64,000 nt of DNA from Microbacteriaceae bacterium (GTDB lineage Bacteria > Actinomycetota > Actinomycetes > Actinomycetales > Microbacteriaceae), in contig JAHEGB010000004.1 in assembly GCA_024645175.1 (NCBI GenBank), positions 1 through 64,000 on the forward strand, written 5' to 3'. Positions 30,180 through 41,065 of this stretch are shown in pieces. The notes under the pieces were generated by a model, which saw only the letters and a list, made by a program, of their open reading frames with translations, had not been told where the DNA came from and searched no databases. Position numbers and translations under genes: made by a program. The first letter of the stretch is position 1, and every line of letters begins with the position of its first letter.

Positions 30180-31457
30180 TTAACTAACGCGATCGATAAC
30201 GATTTTGCGATCAACAGAACCAGAGCCAATGCTAAACGAGTTCTCGAGCGATTCAAACGCGCGTTCGAAACGTGACTCTTCGTCTGTGTAGAGAGTCATC
30301 AAGGCTTGACCAGCCTGGATGGTGCTGCCGACCTGTGCGTGCAACTCGATGCCAGCACCAAACTGCACCGCATCTTCTTTGCGCTCGCGACCAGCGCCGA
30401 GACGCCACGATGCGACACCAACCTGAAGTGCGTCGAGAGTCAAAAGAGTTCCGCTCGCGTCAGCCATGATGGTGTGCGAGTGCTTTGCCTTCGGCAGCGG
30501 TGCATCGAGGTCGCCACCCTGGGCGGCAATCATCTTGCGCCACTGGTCCATCGCGCGACCGTCCTTGAGAGCAGCCGCAACATCGACATCGCCCTTTCCG
30601 GCTAGACGAAGCATTTCACGAACGAGTTCGACTGTGATCTCGACAACGTCGGCAGGGCCGCCACCGGCAAGAACTTCGATCGACTCTTCGACCTCAAGGG
30701 CGTTGCCGATTTTGAGACCTAGCGGAGTCGACATGTCGGTCAAGAGCGCGGCTGTGTGCACGCCGGCATCCTGGCCAATTTGAACCAAGGTGGTGGCAAG
30801 TTCGCGGGCACGCTCGATGGTCTTCATGAAGGCACCCGAGCCAACCTTGACATCGAGCACGAGCGACTGGGTGCCCTCTGCGAGCTTCTTGCTCATGATT
30901 GAGCTGGCAATCAGCGGAATCGCCTCAACCGTGCCCGTGACATCGCGCAGGGCATAGAGCTTCTTGTCTGCTGGTGCAAGGCCAGAGCCGGCGGCGCAGA
31001 TAACCGCGCCGACTTCGGCCAACTGGCGGTGCATCTCTTCGTTGCTGAGGTTCGCGCGCCAGCCCTTGATTGACTCGAGCTTGTCGAGGGTGCCACCGGT
31101 GTGACCGAGGCCGCGACCCGAAAGCTGAGGCACGGCAACGCCGAAGACCGAGGCGAGTGGAGCAAGCGGCAAAGTGATTTTGTCGCCGACGCCACCGGTC
31201 GAGTGCTTGTCAGAGGTTGGCATCGAAAGGTCACTGAAGTCGAGGCGCTCACCGCTTGCAATCATTGCTGCGGTCATGTCGCTGATTTCGCGACGGTTCA
31301 TTCCGTTTAGCAGAATTGCCATCGCCATCGATGACATCTGCTCGTCTGCAACCGAACCCTTTGTGTAACCATCGATGAGCCAGTTGATTTGCTCGGTTGA
31401 AAGTTCGCCGCGTTCGCGCTTCTGAATGATTAGTTCGACTGCAGAAAAGTTAGCCAT
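30180..31457 (-). CDS. deoA: thymidine phosphorylase
   Basis: SDKHSTGGVGDKITLPLAPLASVFGVAVPQLSGRGLGHTGGTLDKLESI; start refined to MANFSAVELI. Confidence 0.95.
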   Translation of the reverse strand: MANFSAVELIIQKRERGELSTEQINWLIDGYTKGSVADEQMSSMAMAILLNGMNRREISDMTAAMIASGERLDFSDLSMPTSDKHSTGGVGDKITLPLAPLASVFGVAVPQLSGRGLGHTGGTLDKLESIKGWRANLSNEEMHRQLAEVGAVICAAGSGLAPADKKLYALRDVTGTVEAIPLIASSIMSKKLAEGTQSLVLDVKVGSGAFMKTIERARELATTLVQIGQDAGVHTAALLTDMSTPLGLKIGNALEVEESIEVLAGGGPADVVEITVELVREMLRLAGKGDVDVAAALKDGRAMDQWRKMIAAQGGDLDAPLPKAKHSHTIMADASGTLLTLDALQVGVASWRLGAGRERKEDAVQFGAGIELHAQVGSTIQAGQALMTLYTDEESRFERAFESLENSFSIGSGSVDRKIVIDRVS

Positions 31458-31848
31458 TAGCTTCGAGCTCCTCGCGAGTGAATGCATCTGGCAAAACCTC
31501 TGCCATAGACTTCATTCCTGAAATAGTTTCGAGAATCATTCCCGGCGCTGCATGCTCAACGAGCAACTGACGGCAACGACCGCAAGGCATCAAAACATTT
31601 TCGTTTGCATCTACGCAGGTGAATGCAACGAGTTTTCCGCCGCCGGTCATTAGCAAGTCACTCACGAGCGAACACTCCGCACAAAGCGTGACGCCATAGC
31701 TCGCGTTCTCGATGTTGCAACCACTCACCACTCGCCCATCGCTTGTTAGCGCAGCAGCGCCAACCGCAAAGTTCGAATAAGGCGAATAAGACTTCTTCAT
31801 TGCAGCGACGGCGGCTGCCCGAAGGGCATCCCAGTTGATTTCAGACAT
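31450..31848 (-). CDS. cdd: cytidine deaminase
   Basis: SYSPYSNFAVGAAAL; GCNIENASYGVTLCAE; PCGRCRQLL. Confidence 0.96.
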   Translation of the reverse strand: MSEINWDALRAAAVAAMKKSYSPYSNFAVGAAALTSDGRVVSGCNIENASYGVTLCAECSLVSDLLMTGGGKLVAFTCVDANENVLMPCGRCRQLLVEHAAPGMILETISGMKSMAEVLPDAFTREELEANG

Positions 31849-33123
31849 TTAGTTCTTCTCGTATGGCTTGCCGCTAGCCGCCGGGCCACGAACACGACCG
31901 GCGAAACCTGCAACAGCGATTAGGGTCACCAGGTAAGGCACCATGGTGATGAAGTCGACCGGAATCACCGGGTTGATCTGGTTAGCCCAGATTCGCAGGA
32001 TGATCGCGAAGCCAAAGAGCAGCGCCGAAATCGAAACATAGATTGGCTGCCAGCGGCCCAGAATCACAACGGCTAGCGCGATGAAGCCCTGACCGCCGGT
32101 CATCTCGCGACCGAAGGCACCCACGTTGCCGATGGTGATTGCGGCACCACCGAGGCCGGCAACAGCGCCACCGAGGGTTACCCACCAGAAGCGAGTCTTG
32201 GCCACGTTGATGCCAACGGTGTCAGCGGCAAGCGGGTGCTCACCAACGGCGCGGGCACGAAGCCCAAGCTTGGTGCGAAACAGAATGAACCACAGTGCCG
32301 GCACGAGCAAGAACGTGAGGTAAACAGTCGCACCCTGGTTGAAGAACGCGTCACCGATAACCGGCAGCTGGCTCAACAGAGGAATCGGAATGCGGTCGAA
32401 GGTTCCCGGAAAGTTCAGGTTTGCGTTGTCTTGACTAATAACCTGCGAATACAAGAAGTTGGTGACACCAATCACCAAGACGTTCAGAAGAACACCGATG
32501 ATGATTTGGTCAACCAAGTACTTGATAGCGAGTGATGCCAAGACCGTCGAGAGCAGAGCAGCCGCAATCATCGCGGCAATCAATCCGACCCAGAGGTTAT
32601 TGGTGATGCTTCCGACAACAGAAGCAACAAATGCACCGGTGAGCAACTGACCTTCGATCGCGATGTTTACAACACCGACACGCTCGCTCATGATGCCGCC
32701 CATGCCACCGAGAATGATTGGCAGTGCAAGCACGAGAGTGTTGCCGAGCAAGAAACCAACTGGAACGTCAGCGCCGGCGGCAATCCATCCGAGCAAAGCG
32801 ACTATTGCGGTCAAGCCAAAAACGATAACTAGAACGCGAGGCACGAACTTGCGAGCGATGCCAAACCAGAAAGATGCTGCGGTTAGCAGAAGCAAAACTA
32901 CCGATGCCCAGATGCCGAGTGAGTTCGATGGCAGATTCAAATCTGGAATGCTAACCAACGCGTTTGCTTCGGTGATCTGAAAGTGCACGACGCTGGTCGG
33001 GCCGAGAATTCCGAAGAAGACCAGCGAGACGATTGCAACGAACGACATGACAATCGGAGCTTTGAGGCTCGGCTTGCGCTCGACCTGCGAGAACATGCCA
33101 GAAGTGACTTCGATGCGAGACAT
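31849..33123 (-). CDS. nucleoside ABC transporter permease (BMP-type importer)
   Basis: Multi-TM; LGGMGGIMSERVGVVNIAIEGQLLTGAF typical of the family; operon with ATPase and BMP lipoprotein. Confidence 0.92.
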   Translation of the reverse strand: MSRIEVTSGMFSQVERKPSLKAPIVMSFVAIVSLVFFGILGPTSVVHFQITEANALVSIPDLNLPSNSLGIWASVVLLLLTAASFWFGIARKFVPRVLVIVFGLTAIVALLGWIAAGADVPVGFLLGNTLVLALPIILGGMGGIMSERVGVVNIAIEGQLLTGAFVASVVGSITNNLWVGLIAAMIAAALLSTVLASLAIKYLVDQIIIGVLLNVLVIGVTNFLYSQVISQDNANLNFPGTFDRIPIPLLSQLPVIGDAFFNQGATVYLTFLLVPALWFILFRTKLGLRARAVGEHPLAADTVGINVAKTRFWWVTLGGAVAGLGGAAITIGNVGAFGREMTGGQGFIALAVVILGRWQPIYVSISALLFGFAIILRIWANQINPVIPVDFITMVPYLVTLIAVAGFAGRVRGPAASGKPYEKN

Positions 33124-34394
33124 TACTTAGCCACCTTCTTGTTTGCAGGCTTCGAGAATTTAGCTGCGACCCACTCTGAGATCGGCTTGCGCTTTGGTGG
33201 CTGCGGCAACCTAAACAAAGCACGGATGAGCGGTGGAGCCGCGATGAACATAACGATTAGCGCTTGAACCACGTTCAAGATTTCTGGGGCAACACCGACG
33301 ACCTGCATCGCTGGGCCACCGGCCTTGAAAGCACCAAATAGCAAGCCAGCCAAGAAGATGCCACCAGCTCGCGAACCACCGAGCAGGGCCACCGTGATGG
33401 CGTCGAAACCGATGTTTGCGTGAATCGAAGGAGTTACGCCACCGACTGAGGTCAAGCCCTGGTTCGCTGCCGCTAGGCCGGCAAAAGCTGCCGAGGCAGC
33501 CATTGCCCAAACGAAGGTGCGCTCAACGCGAATGCCCGAGGCCTTAGCCGCGCTCGAGTTGAAACCGACCATTCTGAAGCGGTAGCCGATGGTCGAGCGC
33601 TCCATGAGCCACCAATAGAAGAACGTCGCCGCCACAGCGAGCACGAGTCCCCAGTGCAAACGGTATTCATCAGTAAAGAGGTTCGGCAGAGCTGCCGTCT
33701 CGGCAGGAGGGTCAGACTTCGGGGTTCCGGCACCGCCCTCTTCGAGCAAAAGGCCAGGGGTTCGCAAGAAAAACGTGAACAGGTTCAGCGCAACGTAGTT
33801 GAGCATGATGGTCACGATCACCTCGTGAGCTCCGGTCTTTGCCTTTAGATAACCGACGATTCCACCCCAAGCACCGGCGAACACAACGGCAACGATGATT
33901 GCGACTAGCGAGTGAATGATGAATGGCAATTCGATGCGAGTCGAAACATAGGTAACACCGATTAGCGCAAACGCCATCTGGCCAACGGCACCAATGTTGA
34001 ACAAACCAACTCTGAAGCCGAGACCGATGCCTAGGCCCGCCATGATCATCGGTGCAGCGAAGCGAAGTGTTTCGGTTATCGGGCGAATCGCGGTGGCAAA
34101 GTCTGAAGCCTGAGTGTTATAGATCGCACCGCGAAAAAGCGCTCCGTAACCGTCGCTGATGGTCTTTCCCATTGCAGCGAATGCATCAGCAGGGCGACCG
34201 AATATGTATGACATTGCGTTCAAGACTTCTGGGTTGAATGCAACCATAAAGATTGCACCGACCAAGAAGCCGACCAAAATCGAGAGCAAGGTTCGCACTG
34301 GCGAACCGGTGAGAATTTCGCGAAGCACCTGGTTTGCGGTTGACTGCTCTGCGTCGACCGCAACTTCTTTTTTGTTATTCATTTTCTTGCTCAT
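33123..34394 (-). CDS. nucleoside ABC transporter permease
   Basis: GFRVGLFNIGAVGQMAFALIG; NYVALNLFTFFL; second permease of the pair. Confidence 0.92.
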   Translation of the reverse strand: MSKKMNNKKEVAVDAEQSTANQVLREILTGSPVRTLLSILVGFLVGAIFMVAFNPEVLNAMSYIFGRPADAFAAMGKTISDGYGALFRGAIYNTQASDFATAIRPITETLRFAAPMIMAGLGIGLGFRVGLFNIGAVGQMAFALIGVTYVSTRIELPFIIHSLVAIIVAVVFAGAWGGIVGYLKAKTGAHEVIVTIMLNYVALNLFTFFLRTPGLLLEEGGAGTPKSDPPAETAALPNLFTDEYRLHWGLVLAVAATFFYWWLMERSTIGYRFRMVGFNSSAAKASGIRVERTFVWAMAASAAFAGLAAANQGLTSVGGVTPSIHANIGFDAITVALLGGSRAGGIFLAGLLFGAFKAGGPAMQVVGVAPEILNVVQALIVMFIAAPPLIRALFRLPQPPKRKPISEWVAAKFSKPANKKVAK

Positions 34395-35899
34395 GCTGAA
34401 ACACCAGCCATCATCTTTCCGAGAGTTTCACGAGTTGCATCGGCACCGACGATTCCAACGATTTTGCCGCGATACATGACCGCGATGCGGTCGGCAAGCG
34501 CTAGCACCTCGTCGAGCTCGGTTGAAATCAATAGCACGGCCTTGCCCTGGTCGCGCTCGGCGATGATTCGCTCGTGAATGAACTCGATCGAACCAACGTC
34601 GACACCGCGGGTTGGCTGAGAAACGATCAACAGGTTGACCTCTCGGCTTAGCTCGCGAGCAACCACGACCTTTTGCTGGTTTCCGCCAGAGAGTTTCTCG
34701 GCGTGTGTGCTTGCCGAAGGGGTTCGCACGTCGAATTCTTTGATCAATTCGTCTGCAATTCGGTCGCGATTTGCGAAGTCAATCGAGATGCCCTTTGCGA
34801 ACGGCTTGCCATAAGACCCGTTCAACATAAGGTTCTCAGCGATGGTGAACTCGCCAACCAAGCCGTCTTTCTTGCGGTCTTCTGGCACATAACCGATGCC
34901 AGACTCGAGGCGCTTGCGCACGCTGAGGTGGTCGATGTACTTGTCATTCAATGCGATTGCGCCGCGGCCCTTGAGCACTGGGCGAAGACCTAGAAGTGCT
35001 TCTGCGAGCTCGGTCTGACCGTTGCCCTGAACACCAGCGATTGCCAAAACTTCGCCGGCCTGCACGTTGAACGAAACGCCATCGACAGCAAGTTGCTTGC
35101 GGTCATCTTCAACATGGATGTCTTCGACGCGAAGCGTCATGGTGTCGCCGAGTTTTGCTACAGCCTTGTCTACCTTGAGATCGACTTCGCGGCCGACCAT
35201 CATGGTTGCCAGTTCGCTCGCGCTGTCGGTTGGCTTCGCTTCGCCAACAACTTTGCCCTGACGAATCACGGTGATCTTGTCGCTCACCGCCTGCACCTCG
35301 CGCAGCTTGTGCGTGATGAAAATAATCGAGGTGCCCGACTTGGCTAGGTCGCGCATGATTTGCATGAGCTCGTCGGTCTCTTGCGGAGTCAGAACAGCTG
35401 TCGGCTCATCTAGAACCAAAACTTTTGCGTCACGAATTAGCGACTTGATGATTTCAACTCGCTGCTGAACACCAACCGGAAGATCTTCGATAACGGCGTC
35501 TGGGTCAACATCGAAACCGAAGCGATCTGAAAGCTCGCGAACTTTTTTGCGTGCGGCTTCGAGATCTAGCAGCCCGAATTTCTTTGTCGGTTCGTTTCCG
35601 AGAACCACGTTTTCGGCAACGGTGAAAACCGGAATCAGCATGAAGTGCTGGTGCACCATTCCGATGCCTGCCGCCATTGCGTCGCCAGGACCCTTGAAGT
35701 TCTGGGCAACGCCGTCGAGAACGATCTGCCCCTCGTCTGCCTGGTAGAGGCCATAGAGCACGTTCATCAGAGTGCTCTTGCCGGCACCGTTCTCGCCGAG
35801 CAGTGCGTGAATCTCGCCCGGCTCAACCGTCAGGTTGATTCGGTCATTCGCAACAAGCGTTCCAAAGCGCTTCGTAACTCCGCGCAACTCGAGTTTCAT
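34391..35899 (-). CDS. nucleoside ABC transporter ATP-binding protein (two NBDs)
   Basis: LLGENGAGKSTLMNVLYGLYQADEGQI; VLVLDEPTAVLTPQE; second NBD LSGGNQQKVVVARELSR. Confidence 0.95.
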   Translation of the reverse strand: MKLELRGVTKRFGTLVANDRINLTVEPGEIHALLGENGAGKSTLMNVLYGLYQADEGQIVLDGVAQNFKGPGDAMAAGIGMVHQHFMLIPVFTVAENVVLGNEPTKKFGLLDLEAARKKVRELSDRFGFDVDPDAVIEDLPVGVQQRVEIIKSLIRDAKVLVLDEPTAVLTPQETDELMQIMRDLAKSGTSIIFITHKLREVQAVSDKITVIRQGKVVGEAKPTDSASELATMMVGREVDLKVDKAVAKLGDTMTLRVEDIHVEDDRKQLAVDGVSFNVQAGEVLAIAGVQGNGQTELAEALLGLRPVLKGRGAIALNDKYIDHLSVRKRLESGIGYVPEDRKKDGLVGEFTIAENLMLNGSYGKPFAKGISIDFANRDRIADELIKEFDVRTPSASTHAEKLSGGNQQKVVVARELSREVNLLIVSQPTRGVDVGSIEFIHERIIAERDQGKAVLLISTELDEVLALADRIAVMYRGKIVGIVGADATRETLGKMMAGVSA

Positions 35900-35937
35900 G
35901 CCACTCCCTTGTAGGTCTCTGTTAAATCTAATCGACC

Positions 35938-35975
35938 TTTAAAGCAGAAACTGCCGGGGCCAAAGGCCCCGGCAG
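35938..35975 (-). terminator. strong GC hairpin between BMP lipoprotein gene and importer ATPase gene
   Basis: CTGCCGGGGCC-AAA-GGCCCCGGCAG (11-bp perfect stem, 35951-35975), followed on the minus strand by TTTCTGCTTT. Confidence 0.8.
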
Positions 35976-35990
35976 CATCCGTGATTTTGA

Positions 35991-37049
35991 CTACTTGGTT
36001 GGGTCGATTTCGCCAGCGATGATCGCTGCGGTCAACTCTTCAAGCTTTGCCTTGGTCTCAGCTGAAACCTTGTCGTCGAAGTCGTGGAATGGTGAAAGAC
36101 CAGTTCCAGTGTTCTCTAGGGTGCCAAGGTAAGCGTCGCCGCTGAACTCTGCTCCGTCGATTGCAAGAGCCTTGATGATGTCATAGACAGCCTTGGTCAT
36201 GCGCTTCTCAACTGAGGTTAGAAGTAGCGGTGCGTACTCTGGTGAGTTAACTGCGCGGTCGCTGTCAACACCGATCATTACGACATCCTTGCCCGAAGCC
36301 TTGATTGCCTCTGACAATGCACCAAGCTGCTCACCAGCAACAGGCATGATTACGTCTGCGCCGTTCTTGATCTGAGTTGCAGCAATGGTCTTTGAAACTG
36401 CGCTGTTTGGAGCGAAGTCTCCCATGAAGTCACCCTTGCTCTTAGCTGGGTCCCAGCCAACAACCTTGGTTGCAACGCCTGAGTCAGCTTCGTACTTCTT
36501 TGCACCGTTGTAGAAACCGGTCATGAAAGCAGTAACTGAGTCAATCTGCATGCCACCGTAGGTGCCAACAACGTGAGTCTTTGAGTAAGCAGCAGCTAGG
36601 TAACCAGCTAGGAAGCTTGACTGAGTCATGTCGTACTGAATTGGCTTTAGGTTTGCGTTGCCCTCTGACCATCCGTCAACAGTGACGAAGTGAACTTCTG
36701 GGTTTGCCTTTGCAGCAGCGTTAACTGATGCAACTAGGTTGAAGCCAACAGCAATGGTCAAGTCGCAACCTGCGTCGATCATCTGCTGAAGGTTTGGCTC
36801 GAAAGCTTCTGCTGATGCTGATTCAGCATCTGCGGTCTCGACACCAAGTTCGGTCTTTGCCTGCATTAGGCCGGTGTAAACAGACTCGTTGAATGACTTG
36901 TCGTTCCAGCTGCCCTCGTCAGATACGGCACAAGCCTTGAAGTCGACTGGGGTGACAGTTGGAGTAGCGGCAGGTGCGGCACAACCTGATAGTGCCAAAC
37001 CAGTCGCTGCTACGAATGCAACAACTCCTGAAATGCGTGAGATCTTCAC
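35991..37049 (-). CDS. BMP-family nucleoside-binding lipoprotein
   Basis: VKISRISGVVAFVAATGLALSGCAA lipobox; ACAVSDEGSWNDKSFNESVYTGL; GTG start at 37049 preceded by GAGAGG. Confidence 0.93.
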   Translation of the reverse strand: MKISRISGVVAFVAATGLALSGCAAPAATPTVTPVDFKACAVSDEGSWNDKSFNESVYTGLMQAKTELGVETADAESASAEAFEPNLQQMIDAGCDLTIAVGFNLVASVNAAAKANPEVHFVTVDGWSEGNANLKPIQYDMTQSSFLAGYLAAAYSKTHVVGTYGGMQIDSVTAFMTGFYNGAKKYEADSGVATKVVGWDPAKSKGDFMGDFAPNSAVSKTIAATQIKNGADVIMPVAGEQLGALSEAIKASGKDVVMIGVDSDRAVNSPEYAPLLLTSVEKRMTKAVYDIIKALAIDGAEFSGDAYLGTLENTGTGLSPFHDFDDKVSAETKAKLEELTAAIIAGEIDPTK

Positions 37050-37216
37050 TGTTTTTCCTCTCATAACGACCCTGGATTTCAGAGTCGTTCGGTGACTTAA
37101 GACTAAGACCATTTATTACGCAAAAAGACACGTGAGCCGCGCTTTACCAAGAGTTAACCCACTTGTTACAACTTTGTGCTCATGCAAGCGCCAAAACAGC
37201 GCCGAAAGTGCAAGGT

Positions 37217-38320
37217 CTAAAGAACGTCGCTGTGGCCGGTTGCCTTCAAAGCATCAACCAGCGATTTAACCTTTTGGGCGTGCGCCTTGGTGGTCACCAA
37301 AAGTGCGTCTGGGGTGTCAACGACAATCACATCTTCGAGGCCGATTAGCGCAATCAAACGGTTGCTCTCGCTGACCAAAATTCCACTGGATGAATCTGCG
37401 AGCACCTTCGCGTTTCCGAGAACGGCGAGGTTGCCCTTGCGACCCTGTGACTGAAGTTCTGCGATCGCAGCAAAGTCACCGACGTCGTGCCAACTGAACG
37501 AAGCCGGAACAACTGCAACGATTCCGGCGGCAGCTGCAGGCTCGGCAACCGAGTAGTCAATTGCGACCTTCTTCAGGTTGTTCCAGATTCGGCCTACTAC
37601 TTCGGCTCGCTGCGGGGTATCCCAGGCATCTGCCATTTCGATGATCGAAGCGTGCAGCGCTGGTTCGGTCTTTGCCAACTGCTCGAGCAATAGCTTCGCC
37701 GGGGCAATAAACATGCCGGCGTTCCAGAGGTATTTGCCAGACTCGACATAACGGCGGGCCTTGTCGATGTTTGGCTTCTCTACAAACTTGATGACATCGC
37801 GAGCACTCTCGGCACCCTCGATGCGGTCGCCGGTCTTGATATAGCCGAAACCAACTGATGGTTCGGTCGGGGTGATTCCGATTGTCACGATTTTGCCGGT
37901 TGCGGCGACCTCGACGGCCTCACGAACAGTCTTTTCAAACTTTGCGTTTTCGACGATCACGTGGTCGGCTGCAAACGAACCGATGATTACGTCTGGTTCG
38001 CGCTTTGCCAAGATGGCCGCCGCGAGCGCGATAGCAGCCGTTGAGTCTTTCGGCGATTTTTCGAGAACTAGGTTTGTGGTGACGAGACCTTCGAGCTGCT
38101 CGCTGACCGCCTCTTCGTGAGCCTCGCCGGTGACGACGAGAATGCGGCTGGCCGGAGTAAGCGGAATCAGGCGATCCCAAGTGTCTTGAAGAAGGGTCTG
38201 ACCAGAACCGGTTAGGTCGTGCAAAAACTTAGGGGCAGCGGCTCGCGAAAGGGGCCAAAGTCGGCTGCCGATTCCGCCGGCGGGAATGATGCTGAAGAAG
38301 CGATCGATTGGGGCGCTCAT
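37217..38320 (-). CDS. manC: mannose-1-phosphate guanylyltransferase
   Basis: FFSIIPAGGIGSRLWPLSRAAAPKFLHDL; FVEKPNIDKARRYVESGKYLWNAGMF. Confidence 0.94.
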   Translation of the reverse strand: MSAPIDRFFSIIPAGGIGSRLWPLSRAAAPKFLHDLTGSGQTLLQDTWDRLIPLTPASRILVVTGEAHEEAVSEQLEGLVTTNLVLEKSPKDSTAAIALAAAILAKREPDVIIGSFAADHVIVENAKFEKTVREAVEVAATGKIVTIGITPTEPSVGFGYIKTGDRIEGAESARDVIKFVEKPNIDKARRYVESGKYLWNAGMFIAPAKLLLEQLAKTEPALHASIIEMADAWDTPQRAEVVGRIWNNLKKVAIDYSVAEPAAAAGIVAVVPASFSWHDVGDFAAIAELQSQGRKGNLAVLGNAKVLADSSSGILVSESNRLIALIGLEDVIVVDTPDALLVTTKAHAQKVKSLVDALKATGHSDVL

Positions 38321-38435
38321 AACCTAAAAACCCTAGCCGAATAAGGGCAAAACTGACAGGGGCACCTTTTTGCTCGCTTAGACTTAACACTGTTTTGAAC
38401 TTCGCTGACGAAGAAATCAACCTAGGAGGGCATAA

Positions 38436-38816
38436 GTGCCATCAAAGCCAGCAGGCACCCTGTACCGCGGAAAAGTAGGCATGTGGTCATGGGTTTTGCA
38501 CCGAATTACCGGTGTAGCCATCTTCTTCTTTCTTCTAGTGCACGTGCTCGACACGTCGCTTGTGCGACTAAGCCCAGAGGCTTATGACGCAGTAATCGCA
38601 ACCTATAAGACCCCGCTCATCGGCGTGGCCGAGCTTGGCCTGGTCGCAGCGATTCTGTTTCACGCGCTCAACGGCATCCGTGTGATTCTTATCGACTTCT
38701 GGGGCAAAGGCGCTAAGTACCAAAACCTCATGTTCTGGATCGTCGTTGTCGTTGCATTCGTGATCTTTGCAGCGTTCGCCCCTCGTCACCTAATGCACGT
38801 GTTCCACCTCGGATAG
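38436..38816 (+). CDS. sdhC: succinate dehydrogenase cytochrome b556 subunit
   Basis: GTG start after AGGAGGG; LYRGKVGMWSWVLHRITGVAIFFFLLVHVLD; followed by sdhD/A/B. Confidence 0.93.
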   Translation: MPSKPAGTLYRGKVGMWSWVLHRITGVAIFFFLLVHVLDTSLVRLSPEAYDAVIATYKTPLIGVAELGLVAAILFHALNGIRVILIDFWGKGAKYQNLMFWIVVVVAFVIFAAFAPRHLMHVFHLG

Positions 38817-38825
38817 GCAGAGAAA

Positions 38826-39263
38826 ATGTCAATTGTTATTGAGCCGCCACGCAGCAGCAAGCCAAAGCGCACCAACTGGGAGAAGTATGGCTGGATGTAC
38901 ATGCGTGCATCTGGTGTTCTTCTTGTAATTCTGATTTTCGGACACCTCTTTACCAACCTCTGGTTAGGCGAGGGCATCAAGGCCATCGACTTTGCATTCG
39001 TCGGCGGCAAGTGGTCTGACCCGTTCTGGCAGGTCTGGGATCTACTCATGCTCTGGCTCGCGCTTATTCACGGAACAAACGGCATGCGCACCATTGTTAA
39101 CGACTATGCAGAGCGCGTTGCTGTTCGCAAGACGCTCACATATGTTTTGTGGGCGACCTGCGCTGCACTCATCGTGCTTGGCACTTTGGTGATCTTCACC
39201 TTTGATCCTTGCCCAGCTAACGGAACCATCGAAAACTTGCCAAGCTTCTGCCCGGCTAAATAA
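38826..39263 (+). CDS. sdhD: succinate dehydrogenase hydrophobic membrane anchor
   Basis: Three TM segments, position in the sdh operon. Confidence 0.9.
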   Translation: MSIVIEPPRSSKPKRTNWEKYGWMYMRASGVLLVILIFGHLFTNLWLGEGIKAIDFAFVGGKWSDPFWQVWDLLMLWLALIHGTNGMRTIVNDYAERVAVRKTLTYVLWATCAALIVLGTLVIFTFDPCPANGTIENLPSFCPAK

Positions 39264-39289
39264 CACCTAAAGAAAATAGGACACCGCAA

Positions 39290-41065
39290 TTGTCAAACCC
39301 TAAGATTCACTACTACGAGTACGACGTCGTAATCGTTGGCGCTGGTGGCGCGGGCATGCGTGCCGCTATCGAAGCAGGGCCACACGCCAAGACCGCTGTG
39401 ATTTCAAAGTTGTTTCCTACCCGCTCGCACACCGGTGCAGCACAGGGTGGAATGGCCGCAGCCCTTGCAAACGTTGAAGAAGACAGCTGGGAATGGCACA
39501 CCTTCGACACCGTCAAGGGTGGCGACTACCTAGTTGACCAGGATGCCGCCGAGATTCTCGCTAAAGAATCTGTTCAGGCCGTTATCGACCTCGAGAACAT
39601 GGGCCTTCCGTTCAACCGCACACCAGACGGCAAGATTGACCAGCGTCGTTTCGGTGGTCACACTCGCGACCACGGCAAGGCACCGGTTCGCCGCTCATGC
39701 TATGCAGCAGACCGCACCGGTCACATGATCCTTCAGACCTTGTACCAGAACTGCGTAAAGCTCGGCATCGAGTTCTACAACGAGTTCTATGTTCTCGACC
39801 TAGTCATGAACAAGGTCGGCAAAGAAGAGCGCCCATCTGCAGTTGTTGCATATGAACTTGCTACCGGAGAGCTTCACGTTTTTCAGGGCAAGAGCATTGT
39901 TTTTGCAACCGGTGGTTTCGGCAAGATCTTCAAGACCACTTCGAACGCACACACTCTTACCGGTGACGGCGTTGGCATCATCTACCGCAAGGGTCTTCCG
40001 CTTGAAGACATGGAGTTCTACCAGTTTCACCCAACCGGCCTAGCCGGTCTTGGCATCTTGCTTTCTGAAGCCGCTCGCGGTGAGGGTGGCATCTTGCGCA
40101 ACGCATCGGGTGAGCGTTTCATGGAGCGTTACGCACCGACCATCAAAGACCTTGCACCTCGCGACATGGTTGCGCGTGCGATGGCCAACGAGGTTCGCGA
40201 AGGTCGCGGCGCAGGCCCGAACAAAGATTATGTTTTGCTCGACCTCACTCACTTGCCACCAGAGGTTATCGACGCGAAGCTCCCTGACATCACCGAGTTC
40301 GCTCGCACCTACCTTGGCGTCGAGCCATACACCGAGCCAGTTCCAGTGTTCCCTACCGCGCACTATGCAATGGGTGGAATTCCGACAAACATCAAGGCCG
40401 AAGTACTTAGCGACAACAAGACCGTGGTTAAGGGTCTCTATGCCGCTGGCGAATGTGCCTGTGTTTCTGTTCACGGTGCAAACCGCTTGGGAACCAACTC
40501 GCTTCTAGACATCAACGTCTTCGGCAAGCGTGCCGGAATCTACGCTGTTGAATATGCCAAGGATGCCGAGCTAGTGCCGCTTCCTAAGAACCCAGCCGGC
40601 GAAGTCGTTGCCATGATCGAGGCCGTTCGCAAGTCGAAGGGCACCGAGAAGGTTGCCGTTCTTCGCAAAGAACTTCAAGACACCATGGACATGAATGCTC
40701 AGGTTTATCGCACCGAAGATTCATTGAACGAAGCTCTCGAGAAGATTGCTGAACTTCGCGACCGTTACACCCGCATCTCGATTCAAGACAAGGGTCAGCG
40801 CTTCAACACAGACCTACTTGAGGCAATCGAACTCGGATTCTTGCTCGACCTTGCTGAGGTTCTTGCGTTCACAGCTCGTGAGCGTCGCGAGAGCCGTGGC
40901 GGTCACTTCAGAGAAGACTACGAGACCCGTGACGACAAGAAGTTCATGGTTCACTCAATGGCATACCTCACCGACAAGAAGCCAAAGAAGCCAGGCGACA
41001 ACATCAAGATTGACTGGAAGCCTGTCACCATTACCAACTACAAGCCGATGGAGCGTAAGTACTAA
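39290..41065 (+). CDS. sdhA: succinate dehydrogenase flavoprotein subunit
   Basis: [43 protein letters not shown] start. Confidence 0.97.
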   Translation: MSNPKIHYYEYDVVIVGAGGAGMRAAIEAGPHAKTAVISKLFPTRSHTGAAQGGMAAALANVEEDSWEWHTFDTVKGGDYLVDQDAAEILAKESVQAVIDLENMGLPFNRTPDGKIDQRRFGGHTRDHGKAPVRRSCYAADRTGHMILQTLYQNCVKLGIEFYNEFYVLDLVMNKVGKEERPSAVVAYELATGELHVFQGKSIVFATGGFGKIFKTTSNAHTLTGDGVGIIYRKGLPLEDMEFYQFHPTGLAGLGILLSEAARGEGGILRNASGERFMERYAPTIKDLAPRDMVARAMANEVREGRGAGPNKDYVLLDLTHLPPEVIDAKLPDITEFARTYLGVEPYTEPVPVFPTAHYAMGGIPTNIKAEVLSDNKTVVKGLYAAGECACVSVHGANRLGTNSLLDINVFGKRAGIYAVEYAKDAELVPLPKNPAGEVVAMIEAVRKSKGTEKVAVLRKELQDTMDMNAQVYRTEDSLNEALEKIAELRDRYTRISIQDKGQRFNTDLLEAIELGFLLDLAEVLAFTARERRESRGGHFREDYETRDDKKFMVHSMAYLTDKKPKKPGDNIKIDWKPVTITNYKPMERKY

